Origin: Begonia masoniana
Lineage: Eukaryota; Streptophyta; Magnoliopsida; Cucurbitales; Begoniaceae
DNA: 64,000 nucleotides
Assembly (NCBI GenBank): GCA_022432975.1
Contig: CM039509.1
Coordinates: 23,281,432-23,345,431, forward strand
Direction of reading: 5' to 3'
The translations under genes were made by a program, and so were the position numbers. This document shows positions 11,443-22,458 of the stretch, piece by piece. Position 1 is the stretch's first letter; every line of letters begins with the position of its first letter. The notes under the pieces are model-generated. The model worked only from the letters and a program-made list of their open reading frames with translations. It made no database searches and had not been told where the DNA came from.

Positions 11443-14067
11443 TGTGACGACCCAAAACCGAACCCGATCGGGGTCCGGGATCGGAGCCATCAATCCGGGA
11501 CAGTGGACGTAAAACGGTGACTAATTTTCTTTGAACAGATCGGTCAAAACAGTGGACATTATGCTTTTAAAATATTTACAGAGAAACAGAATCGAATGAC
11601 AGAAAACATGCACTGTCAATGCAAACCCTAAACGAGCATAGCTTTACAGAGGGAGAAACTACAGTGAGTAACAGAGTATAAATAACAGCAGAAAAACAGA
11701 GAATGAAGTCGGAAGGCATAGGCAGAAATCTGGCGGAGAACTTAGTTTAAAACTAGGCGGAAGACTTGAATGACATCAGCCGGAAGATATAAATGCAAAG
11801 GCAGAAGCGGAGATGACGTCAGCCGGAAGGAACAGACAGCAGCTGAGATCGGATGAGGTGATGACGTCAGCCGGAAGATGGATGACGTCAACCGGAAGAT
11901 GCGAAGACGTCATCGGCAGATACAGATAGTAAACGTAATCGGCAGAAGGTGATGACGTCACTGGAAGATGTAGGCATTAAATGTAATCGGCAGGAGATGA
12001 AAACAGTGGATGACATCATCGGAAGAGGAGATGACATCAGACGGTAGATGCAGGCATTAAACGAAATCGGACTATGTGATGACGTCATCAGAAGATGTGA
12101 TGACGTCATCGGCAGATAAAGGCAGTAAACGTAATCGGCAGAAGAGAAGCTATGGTGACGTCATCAGAAGAGGAGATGACGTTGTCGGAAGATGAAGTTA
12201 AATTGAGAGACAGATGAAATCAACTGTTCATCGGTGGATGAGATAAGACAAAATGTGAACAGTGACTATCGGTGGATGCATTAAACGTGATCGGAAGATG
12301 CAGTTTAAAGGGGCAGAATTTGACAACTTTTAACAGAAAACATATAGACGGAGAGCTTAAGGAACAAAAAACATGAAAGTCTCAGATTCTTAAACCAATT
12401 CAAAACATGGTTCTTGAGCACAACAGAAGGCATACAGGTTTCAGACCTTCATTACAAATGACAGATTTCAAGAAAACAAACTGCATGGATAGATCTAAAA
12501 TTCAAGACCATCCATGCATGACCTGAAAAGGGAGAACTGAAGCAATTCCAGAATGTTTTCAAGACATTTCACAGGAAATAACTAACAACTGTCAACAGAG
12601 ATTTAAAACTCGATCATCAGAACTTATACATTATATATACGTCCAACAGAATTTCCTACAAAGTTTTTAAGACAAAACACAGGACCTCAACAGAGTTTTA
12701 AAACAAACACACCAGAATTTCAGAAGATTTTATAGATATGAACATTTCTTAAAGGACTAAGACTTAAACCTCGGGACAGAAAATTGTGTCTGACTGCAGC
12801 AACCACCCTGTGAGCTCGATCCACCAATTATATCAGATCGTCATTTTGAGGAACAAGGTCCTCGGTTTCGGGTTCAGTACCTACATCAGAGAGTTCACCT
12901 ATGAGTCAAAAACTCAGTAAGGACATAATCAGAATGCAGTGATGCAAAATGCTATGCATGCAGCTTTTCAGAAATACGGTGACAGTACAGAGCATTAAGT
13001 TACAGTGGCAGTAGAATTAAGTGGAGCTTATAGGGGAACTGGCAAACAGTGGGGGAGGGGGAGGGTGCACTATCAGGCACATTCAGGGATACAGTACAGT
13101 AAACGGTAAACAGTAAACAGTTCTGGGGCCAGTCCCCGTCCCGCACTTAACCTGGTACATTTCAGTCGGATTTTATCTTATTAATTTCAAACAGTGTACA
13201 GAAATCGGTTTTGCATGGATTTTCAGTAAAACGTGTATGCATGACATTCTCAGTGCCTGAACCTATAACAGCAGACGTCAGAAATAACAGGGCGTATTGT
13301 GAAGCAGAACACAGACAACTCTGAACACAAACTGAACAGAAGCTTTAACATTTCTACCTAAAACTACCTGACAGAACAGAAAACCTAGTACCTCCGTGAT
13401 GTAGGGCCATAAGGGCCAACCTACGGTTATGAACTTACCTTTTTTTCCCGATGCAGTTAGCCGAAAAGCCTCGGAAATGTTCAAACCTATACATGTACGT
13501 TCAGAAAATAAACAAGCTGCAAATGCTAACAAATAAGTCAGAAGAGTCTATTCCAAACTCATTCAAACCCTTAGAAAACAAACTGGTGTGTTTTCATCCA
13601 AAGACAGTGAGTTTTTTCCACAAAATACCATAACCCTAAACTTCGGGAAAAACCCACATTAAACTTGTCCAAACTTGTTAACATTAGTAGATGTTTACCT
13701 TGGTTGAAGGAAACAGAAGAAAAACGAGGAAACAAAGTGTTGGTGCTTTGTCAAAATCGCCAGGAAGAGAGAACAAAGAGCAGTGGGAAGAAACATGTGA
13801 GAAGTGAGGGTTTCAGGAACTTAGCTTCTTCATCAAGTCGCCAGATGTCACTCAACCATTGTCTATCTCCCACCAACCTTAATTTCTCTCCAATTTACCC
13901 TTCCATGCATTTTAAACTTAATGTTTAGTTTAGTTAGCCTTTAGTTCGGTTCTCTCCCCATTAAATGCTCCAAAGTTTACAATAAAATAGTTATTGTAGT
14001 AATGGCAAATTAAATCCATACAATAATTCAACAGATTATTACATGGCCGAAAATGCCGGGTGTTACA
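11443..14067 (-). mobile_element. 3' LTR of the minus-strand chromovirus
   Basis: Starts TGTGACGACCCAAAACCG and ends TGCCGGGTGTTACA (plus-strand view), immediately left of the polypurine tract. It contains a TGACGTCA array (about 11760-12190), the hairpin (12482-12518), the micro-ORF relic (12828 to about 12926, interrupted by TGA) and the donor block with AC at 13437-13438. Confidence 0.95.
11760..12190 (-). repeat. TGACGTCA/CCGGAAGATG repeat array
   Basis: About ten imperfect modules join a TGACGTCA-type palindrome to CCGGAAGATG or TCGGCAGA. Intervals are irregular, roughly 20-50 bp. Several copies are TGACATCA, the change expected from deamination at the central CpG. ORFs here rich in MTSS/DVI are frame shadows of the repeat. 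Confidence 0.88.
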
Positions 14068-14080
14068 TTCCACCCACCTT
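14068..14080 (-). other. polypurine tract of minus-strand chromovirus
   Basis: Reverse complement reads AAGGTGGGTGGAA directly before the LTR TGTAAC start. The same tract precedes the 3' LTR at 45200 and, reversed, follows the LTR at 62275. Confidence 0.9.
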
Positions 14081-14107
14081 AACAGAAATTTTGTCCCCAA
14101 AATTTGC

Positions 14108-17100
14108 CTAAGCGAATAACTCCGGATATTGGGCTCTAACATCTGCTTGTCTTTCCCACGTGGCTTCCTCCACATTGTGGTTGCGCCATAACACTTTTAC
14201 CAGTGGAACCACCTTGTTTCGCAATACTTTGAGTGACATATCCAATATCTTTATAGGTGTTTCTTCATATGTCAGCGTCGGCGTATATCAAAGTCCACAT
14301 GTTCCACTATCTGGGTTGGATCTCGTACGCACTTTCTCAGCATCGAAACATGGAAGACATTATGAACTCCATCCATTGACGCTGGCAACTGTAGCTTGTA
14401 AGCCACGCTTCCCACACGCTTCAGAATGGGAAAAGGTCCAATGAACTGTGGGCTGAGCTTCCCTTTCTTGCCAAATCTCATTACACCTTTGAAAGGCGAC
14501 ACCTTCAGGAATACTTCATCACCTTCGGCAAACTCTAAGTCCCTTCTTCTATTGTCCACATAACTCTTCTGTCGACTCTAAGCAATCTTTATTCGATGTT
14601 TGATAGCAGCTATCACCTCGGACATCTGCTGTAATATCTCAGGGCCGATAAGCTTGGTTTCTTCCATCTCATCCCAACACAATGGGGATCTACACTTTCT
14701 GCCGTAGAGAGCTTCATACGGAGCCATGCCGATTGTAGCCTGGTGGCTATTGTTGTAAGCAAACTCCACGAGTGGCAAATATCTACTCCAAGGAGCATGG
14801 AATTCAAGCACGCACGACCTTAGCATATCCTCAAGTATTTGGATTGTTCTTTCAGATTGTCCGTCAGTCTGTGGGTGAAACGCCGTGCTGAAGTCCAATC
14901 TAGTGCCCAAGGAGCCCTGCAAACTTTTCCAAAATCTGGAAGTGAATCAGGGATCACGGTCTGAGACGATCGATACAGGAATGCCATGCAACTTGACAAT
15001 CTCACTAATATATAGCTCAGCATACTGATCCATGGAGAATGTCGTCTTCACAGGTAGAAAATGGGCCGACTTCATCAATCTGTCCACTATGACCCATATG
15101 CTATTGTGGCCCTTAGCTGTTCTTGGTAGGCCAACAACAAAATCCATCGTTATATTCTCCCATTTCCATTCGGGGATCGGAAGAGGCTGAAGCTTTCCAC
15201 TCGGCCGTTGATGTTCAGCTTTGACCTGTTGACATATCATACAAGACTCTAGAAGCCCACTTCATTCTTCATATTCGGCCACCAGAAGTGAAGTTTCAAG
15301 TCTTGATACATCTTCGTGCCACCAGGATGCACAGAGAAAGAAGATGAGTGGGCTTCCGACAAGATATGCTTCCGTAGCTCTTCATCCTTCAGAACATACC
15401 ATCTATCCCTGAACTTCAAAATACCATCTCCCGAATAGCTGAACTCTGAAGATGCCGTAGGTATCTTGCTCACTATATCGGCCATCTCCTTTGAATTAGT
15501 CTTCTGTGCCTCCTTAATTCGGTCCAGAACGGTCGCCCGCAACGTTAGATTCGCCAGTACTGCCGATAGTTTAGAAACTATCACCAGTTAGAACCTCTGA
15601 ATTTCTGTCCTCAAAGGCAGTGAGATGGTAGCCAGGGCCGGTTGTATCGTAGACGGCATCCTGCTCAACGTATCGGCTACCACATTGGCCTTCCCCGGGT
15701 GGTATTTAATCTCAACATCGTAATCTTTCATGAATTCTAACCACCGCCTTTCTCTCATATTCAACTCCTTCTGAGTAAGGAGGTACTTTAAACTCTTGTG
15801 ATCAGAAAACACCTCACATGACTGTCCATAAAGGTGGTGTCTCCATACTTTCAACGCAAATACAACTGCCACTAACTCAAGGTCGTGAGTAGGGTAGTTT
15901 TCCTCATGGCTCTTCAATTGTCTGGATGCATATGCCACAACTTTTCCCTCTTGCATTAATACACACCCCAAGCCAACCTTTGACGCATCACAGTATATGC
16001 TTAATTTGCCATCTTCAACTGGCAATACTAGTAGAGAAGCCGTGGTTAACTTTTGCTTGAGTGTCTGAAAGCTCCCTTCACATGCTTCAGACCACCTGAA
16101 CTTGATATCTTTCTTTGTTAAGCTGGTCATAGGCTTTGCTATCACAGAAAATCCCTTGATGAATTTCCTGTAATAACCAGCTAGTCCGATAAAGCTTCGT
16201 ACTGCACTTGCATTTCTCGGCCTGGGCCAATCCATCACAGCCTGAATCTTGGCCGCGTCCACCGAAACTCCTTCTGCAGACACCACGTGGCCTAGGAAAT
16301 TAATCCTGATAAACCAGAATTCACACTTTTATAGTTTGGCAAATAATTGATGTTGTTTTAGAGTTGACAGCACAATAGCCAAGTGTTCCTCATGCTCGGC
16401 CTCACTCTTGGAGTAAACCAGGATGTCGTCGATGAAAACAATCATAAACTTGTCTAATACATCCTGGAATATCCTGTTCATCAGGTCCATAAATGCCGCC
16501 GGAGCATTAGTTAACCCGAACGACATCACTAAGAACTCGTAATGCCCGTACCGGGTTCTGAAGGCGGTCTTTGGAATGTCCTCAGGTCTGACCGTCAACT
16601 GGTAATAACCGGAGCGCAAGTCAATCTTAGAAAATACCCGATCCCCTTGTAGTTGGTCAAATAAATCATCGATTCTCGACAGCGGGTACTTATTCTTGAT
16701 CGTCAACTTGTTCAGCTCACGGTAGTCAATACACATCCGTAGGGACCCATCCTTCTTCTTAACAAACAAGACGGGAGCACCCGACGGAGAAAAACTAGGG
16801 CGCACGAAACCCTTATCCACCAACTCTTTCAGCTGAGCCTTCAATTCCTTCAGCTCAATTGGTGCCATGCGGTACGGATTCTTCGATACTGGTTCCGCAC
16901 CTGGATATACATCAATCTCAAACTCTATCTCACGATCCGGTGGCAATCCCGGTAGGTCATCTAAGAAAACTTAAGGGAAGTCTCGATCAACCGGAATATC
17001 CTGAAGTTCGACCTCACCTTGCCTCCGAACATCTACTACGTGGGCAAGAAATCCGACACATCCTGACCTCATTAGCTGTTGAGCTTTCAAGGAGGATATA

Positions 17101-18530
17101 ACAGGCGTACCATGTTTCTTTGGGATTTCCTGATAGGAGAACTCTACTTCGTTCGGGCGCTTAAAAGTCACAAGCCCGGACCTACAGTCGATGGTCGCAT
17201 GATGTCTATATAGCCAGTCCATCCCCAGAATTACCTCGTATCCTTTCATATCGATGACGATAAGATTGGCATACAACTTCTGGTCTCCAACTGATACTAT
17301 ATCACCCTGCACTGCCTGCTCGGAGTGCATAAACTCTCCGGACGGTAGCATGACACTGTAGGGCCGATCGGACGGTGCAAGGCACAAGTTCTTTCTACCC
17401 GCAAAATCCATAGCCACAAATGAATGAGTGGCCCCCGTGTCTAACAAAGTATATGCAGGTATGTTACACACCAAAATTGTACCTATAATTGCTGTGTGCA
17501 GATCAGCATCATCAACGTCCTCCATCATTGCAAAGACTCTTGGCACGGCCTGAATTTGTCTCGTGTCGGGTATCGGGCAATCACGGACATGATGGCCTCC
17601 TTTGCCACATCGGAAACAAGTGCCAGTAATAAGCCTGCATTCGCCCTGGTGGCTTCTCTGGCACCGTGGACATATAGTGGGCTGAGGAGCCCCCATCGGT
17701 CTCTTTCCTTTGTCTGGGTAAGTGATGGTCTCATTGGGCCTCTTAATGCCCCTGTTTTGTTGCTGTTGAGGTTGCAGGTTTTGACCCCTTGGCTGTTGCT
17801 GAGGAACATTTCGAATAATCCCTCTTGGTGAGTCTCTTTGTCTCTGGGACTTTATCTCTAAGGCCTCCAACTGATAAGCCTTGGCCACCACCTTCACATA
17901 CGGTGCCTCATCGAATCCTCCGGTTGTGATCCCTCGTAGAAGGTCCATCTTTAACCCTTGAATGAATTGGTGCACCTTGTTCTCATCGGTGACCACCATA
18001 TGTGTTGCATATCGGGACAGTGACTCGAATTTCTGAACATATTCAGCCACTGACCCATATTGTCGCAGCCGAGAGAATTCAAGCAACTTCTCCTTCCTCA
18101 CTCCCCGGTCAAAGTACTTCTCGTAGAAGATTTTTGTGAATCCTTCCCAGCTTAATGCCACTGTAGTTGACACCACTGTGTCCCACCAAAATCCCGCACT
18201 TTCGGTGAGATAGAACGTGGCGCAAAAAACTTTCTTGTTGTCTTCCACTTCTGCATATCCAAACATTTTCTCCATTGTTCGAATCCAGGTTTCAGCACGG
18301 GTCGGGTCTGTAGATAGTCCATCAAATGAAGGCGGCTAGAGTCGCCGGAATCTGTCTCCACTGTTGTCTCGCGGCGCATTATCACGATTGTTATTCCCAT
18401 GGTTATTGTTTCTATCGTCTTCCCTGGCCATCATGCGTTGAACCATGCGTGACTGTGCACCCACCAGTTCGGTTAGTCGGTCAATGGCTCGAGAGCTTTC
18501 GCTTGACTCTTCTTGATGTCCTCTCACAAT
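14108..18530 (-). pseudogene. chromovirus gag-pol polyprotein, broken
   Basis: One ancestral frame of about 1475 codons. N to C: retrotransposon gag core (ESAGFWWDTV; 17950-18275), Gln/Arg-rich linker, CCHC knuckle CFRCGKGGHHVRDC, aspartic protease LLDTGATHSFVA (about 17440), RT with [10 protein letters not shown] (about 16420), RNase [14 protein letters not shown] (about 15990), integrase with HHCC start (about 15250-15340) and IVSDRDP, GKLSPQFIGPFPIL, and a chromodomain-like end (VLWRNHNV...WERQ...YPELF). Start codon is lost (ATT at 18528-18530). In-frame stops lie near 18336, 16971, 16329 and 14945, plus CAG-to-TAG at 14578. There is a small deletion near 15245 and a one-base deletion near 14260. 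Confidence 0.95.
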
Positions 18531-18676
18531 TTCTAATAAACCCTATAAACAGAATAACCTAACTTAATAAACAGAACTTTTACAGGAATTTTTAAACACT
18601 TACAGTTAGTGGAACGATCACACGTGGCGGGTTGCGCAGTCAGACATTTAACAGAATCGGTTTTAAAACCTTATCT

Positions 18677-18687
18677 CTCTGATACCA
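18677..18687 (-). other. primer-binding site (tRNA-iMet), minus-strand chromovirus
   Basis: Reverse complement is TGGTATCAGAG, four bases from the LTR edge at 18692, as in the sister element at 37839. Confidence 0.9.
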
Positions 18688-19014
18688 CAACTGTGACGAC
18701 CCAAAACAGAACCCGATCGGGGTCCGGGATCGTAGCCATCACTCCGGGATAGTGGACGAAAAACGGTGACTAATTTTCTTTGAACAGATCGGTCAAAACA
18801 GTGGACATTATGCTTTTAAAATATTTACAGAGAAACAGAATCGAATGACAGAAACATGCACTGTTAATGCAAACCCTAAAAGAGCATAGCTTTACAGAGG
18901 GGAGAAACTACAGTGAGTAATAGAGTATAAATAACAGCAGAAAAACAGAGAATGAAGTCGGAAGGCATAGGCAGAAATCTGGCAGAGAACTTAGTTTAAA
19001 ACTGGGCGGAAGAC

Positions 19015-19460
19015 TTGAATGACGTCAGCCGGAAGATATAAATGCAAAGGCATAAGCGGAGATGACGTCAGCCGGAAGGACCAGACAGCAGCTGAGATCG
19101 GATGAGGTGATGACATCAGCCGGAAGATGGATGACGTCAACCGGAAGATGCGAAGACGTCATCGGCAGATACAGATAGTAAACGTAATCGGCAGAAGGTG
19201 ATGACGTCATCGGAAGATAGATGACGTCACCGGAAGATGTAGGCATTAAATGTAATCGGCAGGAGATGAAAACAGTGGATGACGTCATCGGAAGAGGAGA
19301 TGACGTCAGACGGTAGATGCAGGCCTTAAACGAAATCGGACTATATGATGACATCATCGGAAGATGTGATGACGTCATCGGGAGATAAAGGCAGTAAACG
19401 TAATTGGCAGAAGAGAAGCTATGGTGACGTCATCGGAAGAGGAGATGACGTCGTCGGAAG
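19015..19460 (-). repeat. TGACGTCA/CCGGAAGATG repeat array
   Basis: Same array as in the partner LTR, with one extra unit (TGACGTCATCGGAAGATAG near 19201). This shows gain or loss of units since insertion. More of its copies keep the CpG. Confidence 0.88.
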
Positions 19461-20096
19461 ATGAAGTTAAACTGAGAGACAGATGAAATCAACTGTTCAT
19501 CGGTGGATGAGATAAGACAAAATGTGAACAGTGACTATCGGTGGATGCATTAAACGTGATCGGAAGATGCAGTTTAAAGGGGCAGAATTTGACAACTTTT
19601 AACAGAAAACATATAGACGGAGAGCTTAAGGAACAGAAAACATGAAAGTCTCAGATTCTTAAACCAATTCAAAACATGGTTCTCGAGCACAACAGAAGGC
19701 ATAAAGGTTTCAGACCTTCATTACAAATGACAGATTTCAAGAAAACAAACTGCATGGATAGATCTAAAATTCGAGACTATCCATGCATGACCTGAAAAGG
19801 GAGAACTCAAGCAGTTCCAGAATGTTTTCAAGACATTTCACAGGAAACAACTAACAACTGTCAACAGAGATTTAAAACTCGATCATCAGAACTTATACAT
19901 TATATATACGTCCAACAGAATTTCCTACAAAGTTTTTAAGACAAAACACAGGACCTCAACAGAGTTTTAAAACAAACACACCAGAATTTCAGAAGATTTT
20001 ACAGATATGAACATTTCTTAAAGGACTAAGACTTAAACCTCGGGACAGAAAATTGTGTCTGACTGCAGCAACCACCCTGTGAGCTTGATCTACCAA

Positions 20097-20195
20097 TTAC
20101 ATCAGATCGTCATTTTGAGGAACAAGGTCCTCGGTTTCGGGTTCATTACCTACATCAGAGAGTTCACCTATGAGTCTAAAACTCAGTAAGGACAT
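20097..20195 (-). other. conserved LTR micro-ORF (33 codons), intact copy
   Basis: ATG at 20195 to TAA at 20097-20099, minus strand. It begins MSLLSFRLIGELSDVG and ends in an acidic tail, VPQNDDLM. Equivalent frames of 31-33 codons are intact at 26459-26557, 42366-42461, 46351-46443 and 54798-54890. Translation is not shown; the segment also overlaps a splice-acceptor-like block. Confidence 0.45.
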
Positions 20196-21357
20196 AATCA
20201 GAATGCAGTGATGCAAAATGCTATGCATGCAGCTTTTCAGAAATACGGTGACAGTACAGAGCATTAAGTTACAGTGGCAGTAGAATTAAGTGGAGCTTAT
20301 AGCGGAACTGGCAAACAGTGGGGAAGGGGGAGGGTGCACTATCAGGCACATTCAGGGATACAGTACAGTAAACAGTTCTTGGGCCAGTCCCCGTCCCGCA
20401 CTTAACCTGGTACATTTCAGTCGGATTTTATCTTATTAGTTTCAAACAGTGTACAGAAATCGGTCTTGCATGGATTTTCAGTAAAACGTGTATGCATGAC
20501 ATTCTCAGTGCCTGAACCTATAACAGCAGACGTCAGAAATAACAGGGCGTATTGTGAAGCAGAACACAGACAACTCAGAACATGAACTGAACAGACAACT
20601 CAGAACACAAACTGAATAGAAGCTACAACATTTCTACCCAAAACTACCCGACAGAACAGAAAACCTAGTACCTCCGTGATGTAGGACCATAAGGGCCAAC
20701 CTACGGTTATGAACTTACCTGTTTTTCCTGATGCAGTTAGCCGGAAAGCCTCGAAAATGTTCAAACCTGTACATGTACGTTCAGAAAATAAACAAGCTGC
20801 AAATGCTAACAAATAAGTCAGAAGAGTCTGTTCCAAACTCATTCAATCCCTTAGAAAACAAACCGGTGTGTTTTCATCCAAAGACAGTGAGTTTTTTCCA
20901 CAAAATACCATAACCCTAAACTTCGGAAAAAACCCACATTAAACTTGTCCAAACTTGTTAGCATTAGTAGATGTTTACCTTGGTTGAAGGAAACAGAAGA
21001 AAAACGAGGAAACAAAGTGTTGGTGCTTTGTCAAAATCACCAGGAAGAGAGAACAAAGAGCAGTGGGAAGAAACAGGTGAGAAGTGAGGGTTTCACGTAG
21101 GAGGAAGAACTTAGCTTCTTCATCAAGTCGCCAGATGTCACTCAACCATTGGCTATCTCCCACCAGCCTTAATTTCTCTCCAATTTACCCTTCCATGCAT
21201 TTTAAACTTAATGTTTAGTTTAGTTAGCCTTTAGTTCGGTTCTCTCCCCATTAAATGCTCCAAAGTTTACAATAAAATAGTTATTGTAGTAATGGCAAAT
21301 TAAATCCATACAATAATTCAACAGATTATTACATGGCCGAAAATGCCGGGTATTACA

Positions 21358-21484
21358 AAAATCTCGACGTTGTATTTGCCCCCCTCTCTTTTCAAATATG
21401 CAGCATATGTATAGTCAAACACGAAATCTGAAACTCCAATAATTTTGCCACCAACTCGACGAACACCCTCGGTTAGCCAAGTGA
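21358..21484. other. flank of the chromovirus, possible coding relic
   Basis: A minus-strand frame of about 45 codons without stops (WLTEGVRRVGGKIIGVSDF, then FDYTYAAYLKREGG) lies between the TSD and the palindromic element. The residue pattern looks protein-like, but no family is recognised and the length is within chance. It abuts the insertion site of the 9.9-kb element. Confidence 0.25.
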
Positions 21485-22320
21485 TAATTTTTTGAGAAAT
21501 TATACACGTTTTTTCAATTCGGCCCATGTACTAAAAACACCGGCAAACCGAACCCTGTACTTTGATTCTGTTATCAGTTTTGACCTTCTATCAACAATTT
21601 CATTAAACCCTCATTGAAAAAACTACCAAACGATTTTAGATTCAGTTGAAATTTTTACCACATATTCATTACTTAATGAGAAGATAATCTGGGAATTTTC
21701 GTGATTTTTTAACACATCTACGATTTATTGTAATTTTATTTTTGTATTATTTAAAAATATTATAATAACTCATACAAGTTTTAACAAATTACGTAAATTT
21801 TATATTATCTATTCATAATATGGTGAACATCTAGAAAAAGTTTCAAATAAATCCAATATCATTTGGTATTTTTTTAAATTAATCTTAGTTTCTTCTTTAC
21901 TTTATAAATTAATTTTTAAAAAAATATCAAACAATATTTGATTTCTTTGAAAACTTTTCCACATATTCAATCTATCATGGGTAGATAATAGAAAAAGTTT
22001 CATGATTTTCTATAATTTTTATGATTTATTATAATATTTTTATAAAATACTAAAATAAAATTTCAATAAATCGTACATGTGTTAAAAAATCACAAAAATT
22101 TTCAGATTATCTTCTCATTAAGTAGTAAATGTGTGGTAAAAATTTCAACTGAATTCAAAATCGTTTGTTAGTTTTTTCAATGAGTGTTTAATAAAATTGT
22201 TGATAGAATGTCAAAACTGATAACAGAATCAAAGTACAATGTTCGGTTTGCTGGTTTTTTTAGTACAGGGGCCGAATTGAAAAAATGTGTATAGTACAGG
22301 GTTCAAATCGATAATTACCC
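21485..22320. mobile_element. foldback / long-TIR non-autonomous DNA element
   Basis: The left arm (CAATTCGGCCCATGTACT...) is the inverted complement of the right arm (...AGTACAGGGGCCGAATTG) over roughly 400 bp each, with the symmetry centre near 21900. No transposase is encoded. The right end reads GATAATTACCC; the left outer end has lost about 12 bases, so no target duplication could be assigned. Long-TIR architecture resembles non-autonomous Mutator-like elements, which is inference. Confidence 0.75.
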
Positions 22321-22458
22321 TAATTTTTTAAAAGAGTTATTTTATCGATTTATTGCACATAAATATTGCTCGGTTTTTAAATGTTATTTATATCAAATTA
22401 TATTTTTGTGATCTACAAATACTTTTTGCTCTCTACTGTAGTATTAGAGTCTACTTTT

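Larger units (their letters stand above)
11443..21357 (-). mobile_element. complete Ty3/gypsy chromovirus (Tekay/Del-like), inactivated, TSD aaaat
   Basis: Two LTRs of 2625 and 2666 bp flank a 4.6-kb internal region. The duplication aaaat is at 11438-11442 and 21358-21362. Minus-strand order is 5' LTR (right), PBS, one gag-pol frame, PPT, 3' LTR (left). A chromodomain-like tail on the integrase, long LTRs and a tRNA-iMet PBS fit the Tekay/Del chromoviruses. It belongs to the same family as the plus-strand element at 25082-50490. Confidence 0.95.
18692..21357 (-). mobile_element. 5' LTR of the minus-strand chromovirus
   Basis: Collinear with the LTR at 11443-14067, with a few percent divergence by eye plus small indels. 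It contains a TGACGTCA array (19015-19460), hairpin (19751-19787), an intact 33-codon micro-ORF on the minus strand (20097-20195) and the donor block (AC at 20717-20718). It ends GCCGGGTATTACA, one base off the usual GTGTTACA. Confidence 0.95.

Noticed and set aside
11776..12109. ORFs rich in MTSS, DVI and PADV in TGACGTCA arrays (also 19025-19378, 27324-27656, 36400-37355, 46984-47556, 58103-58516)
   Set aside because: Frame shadows of the TGACGTCATC/CTTCCGG repeats in LTRs; no domain and no consistent start or stop.
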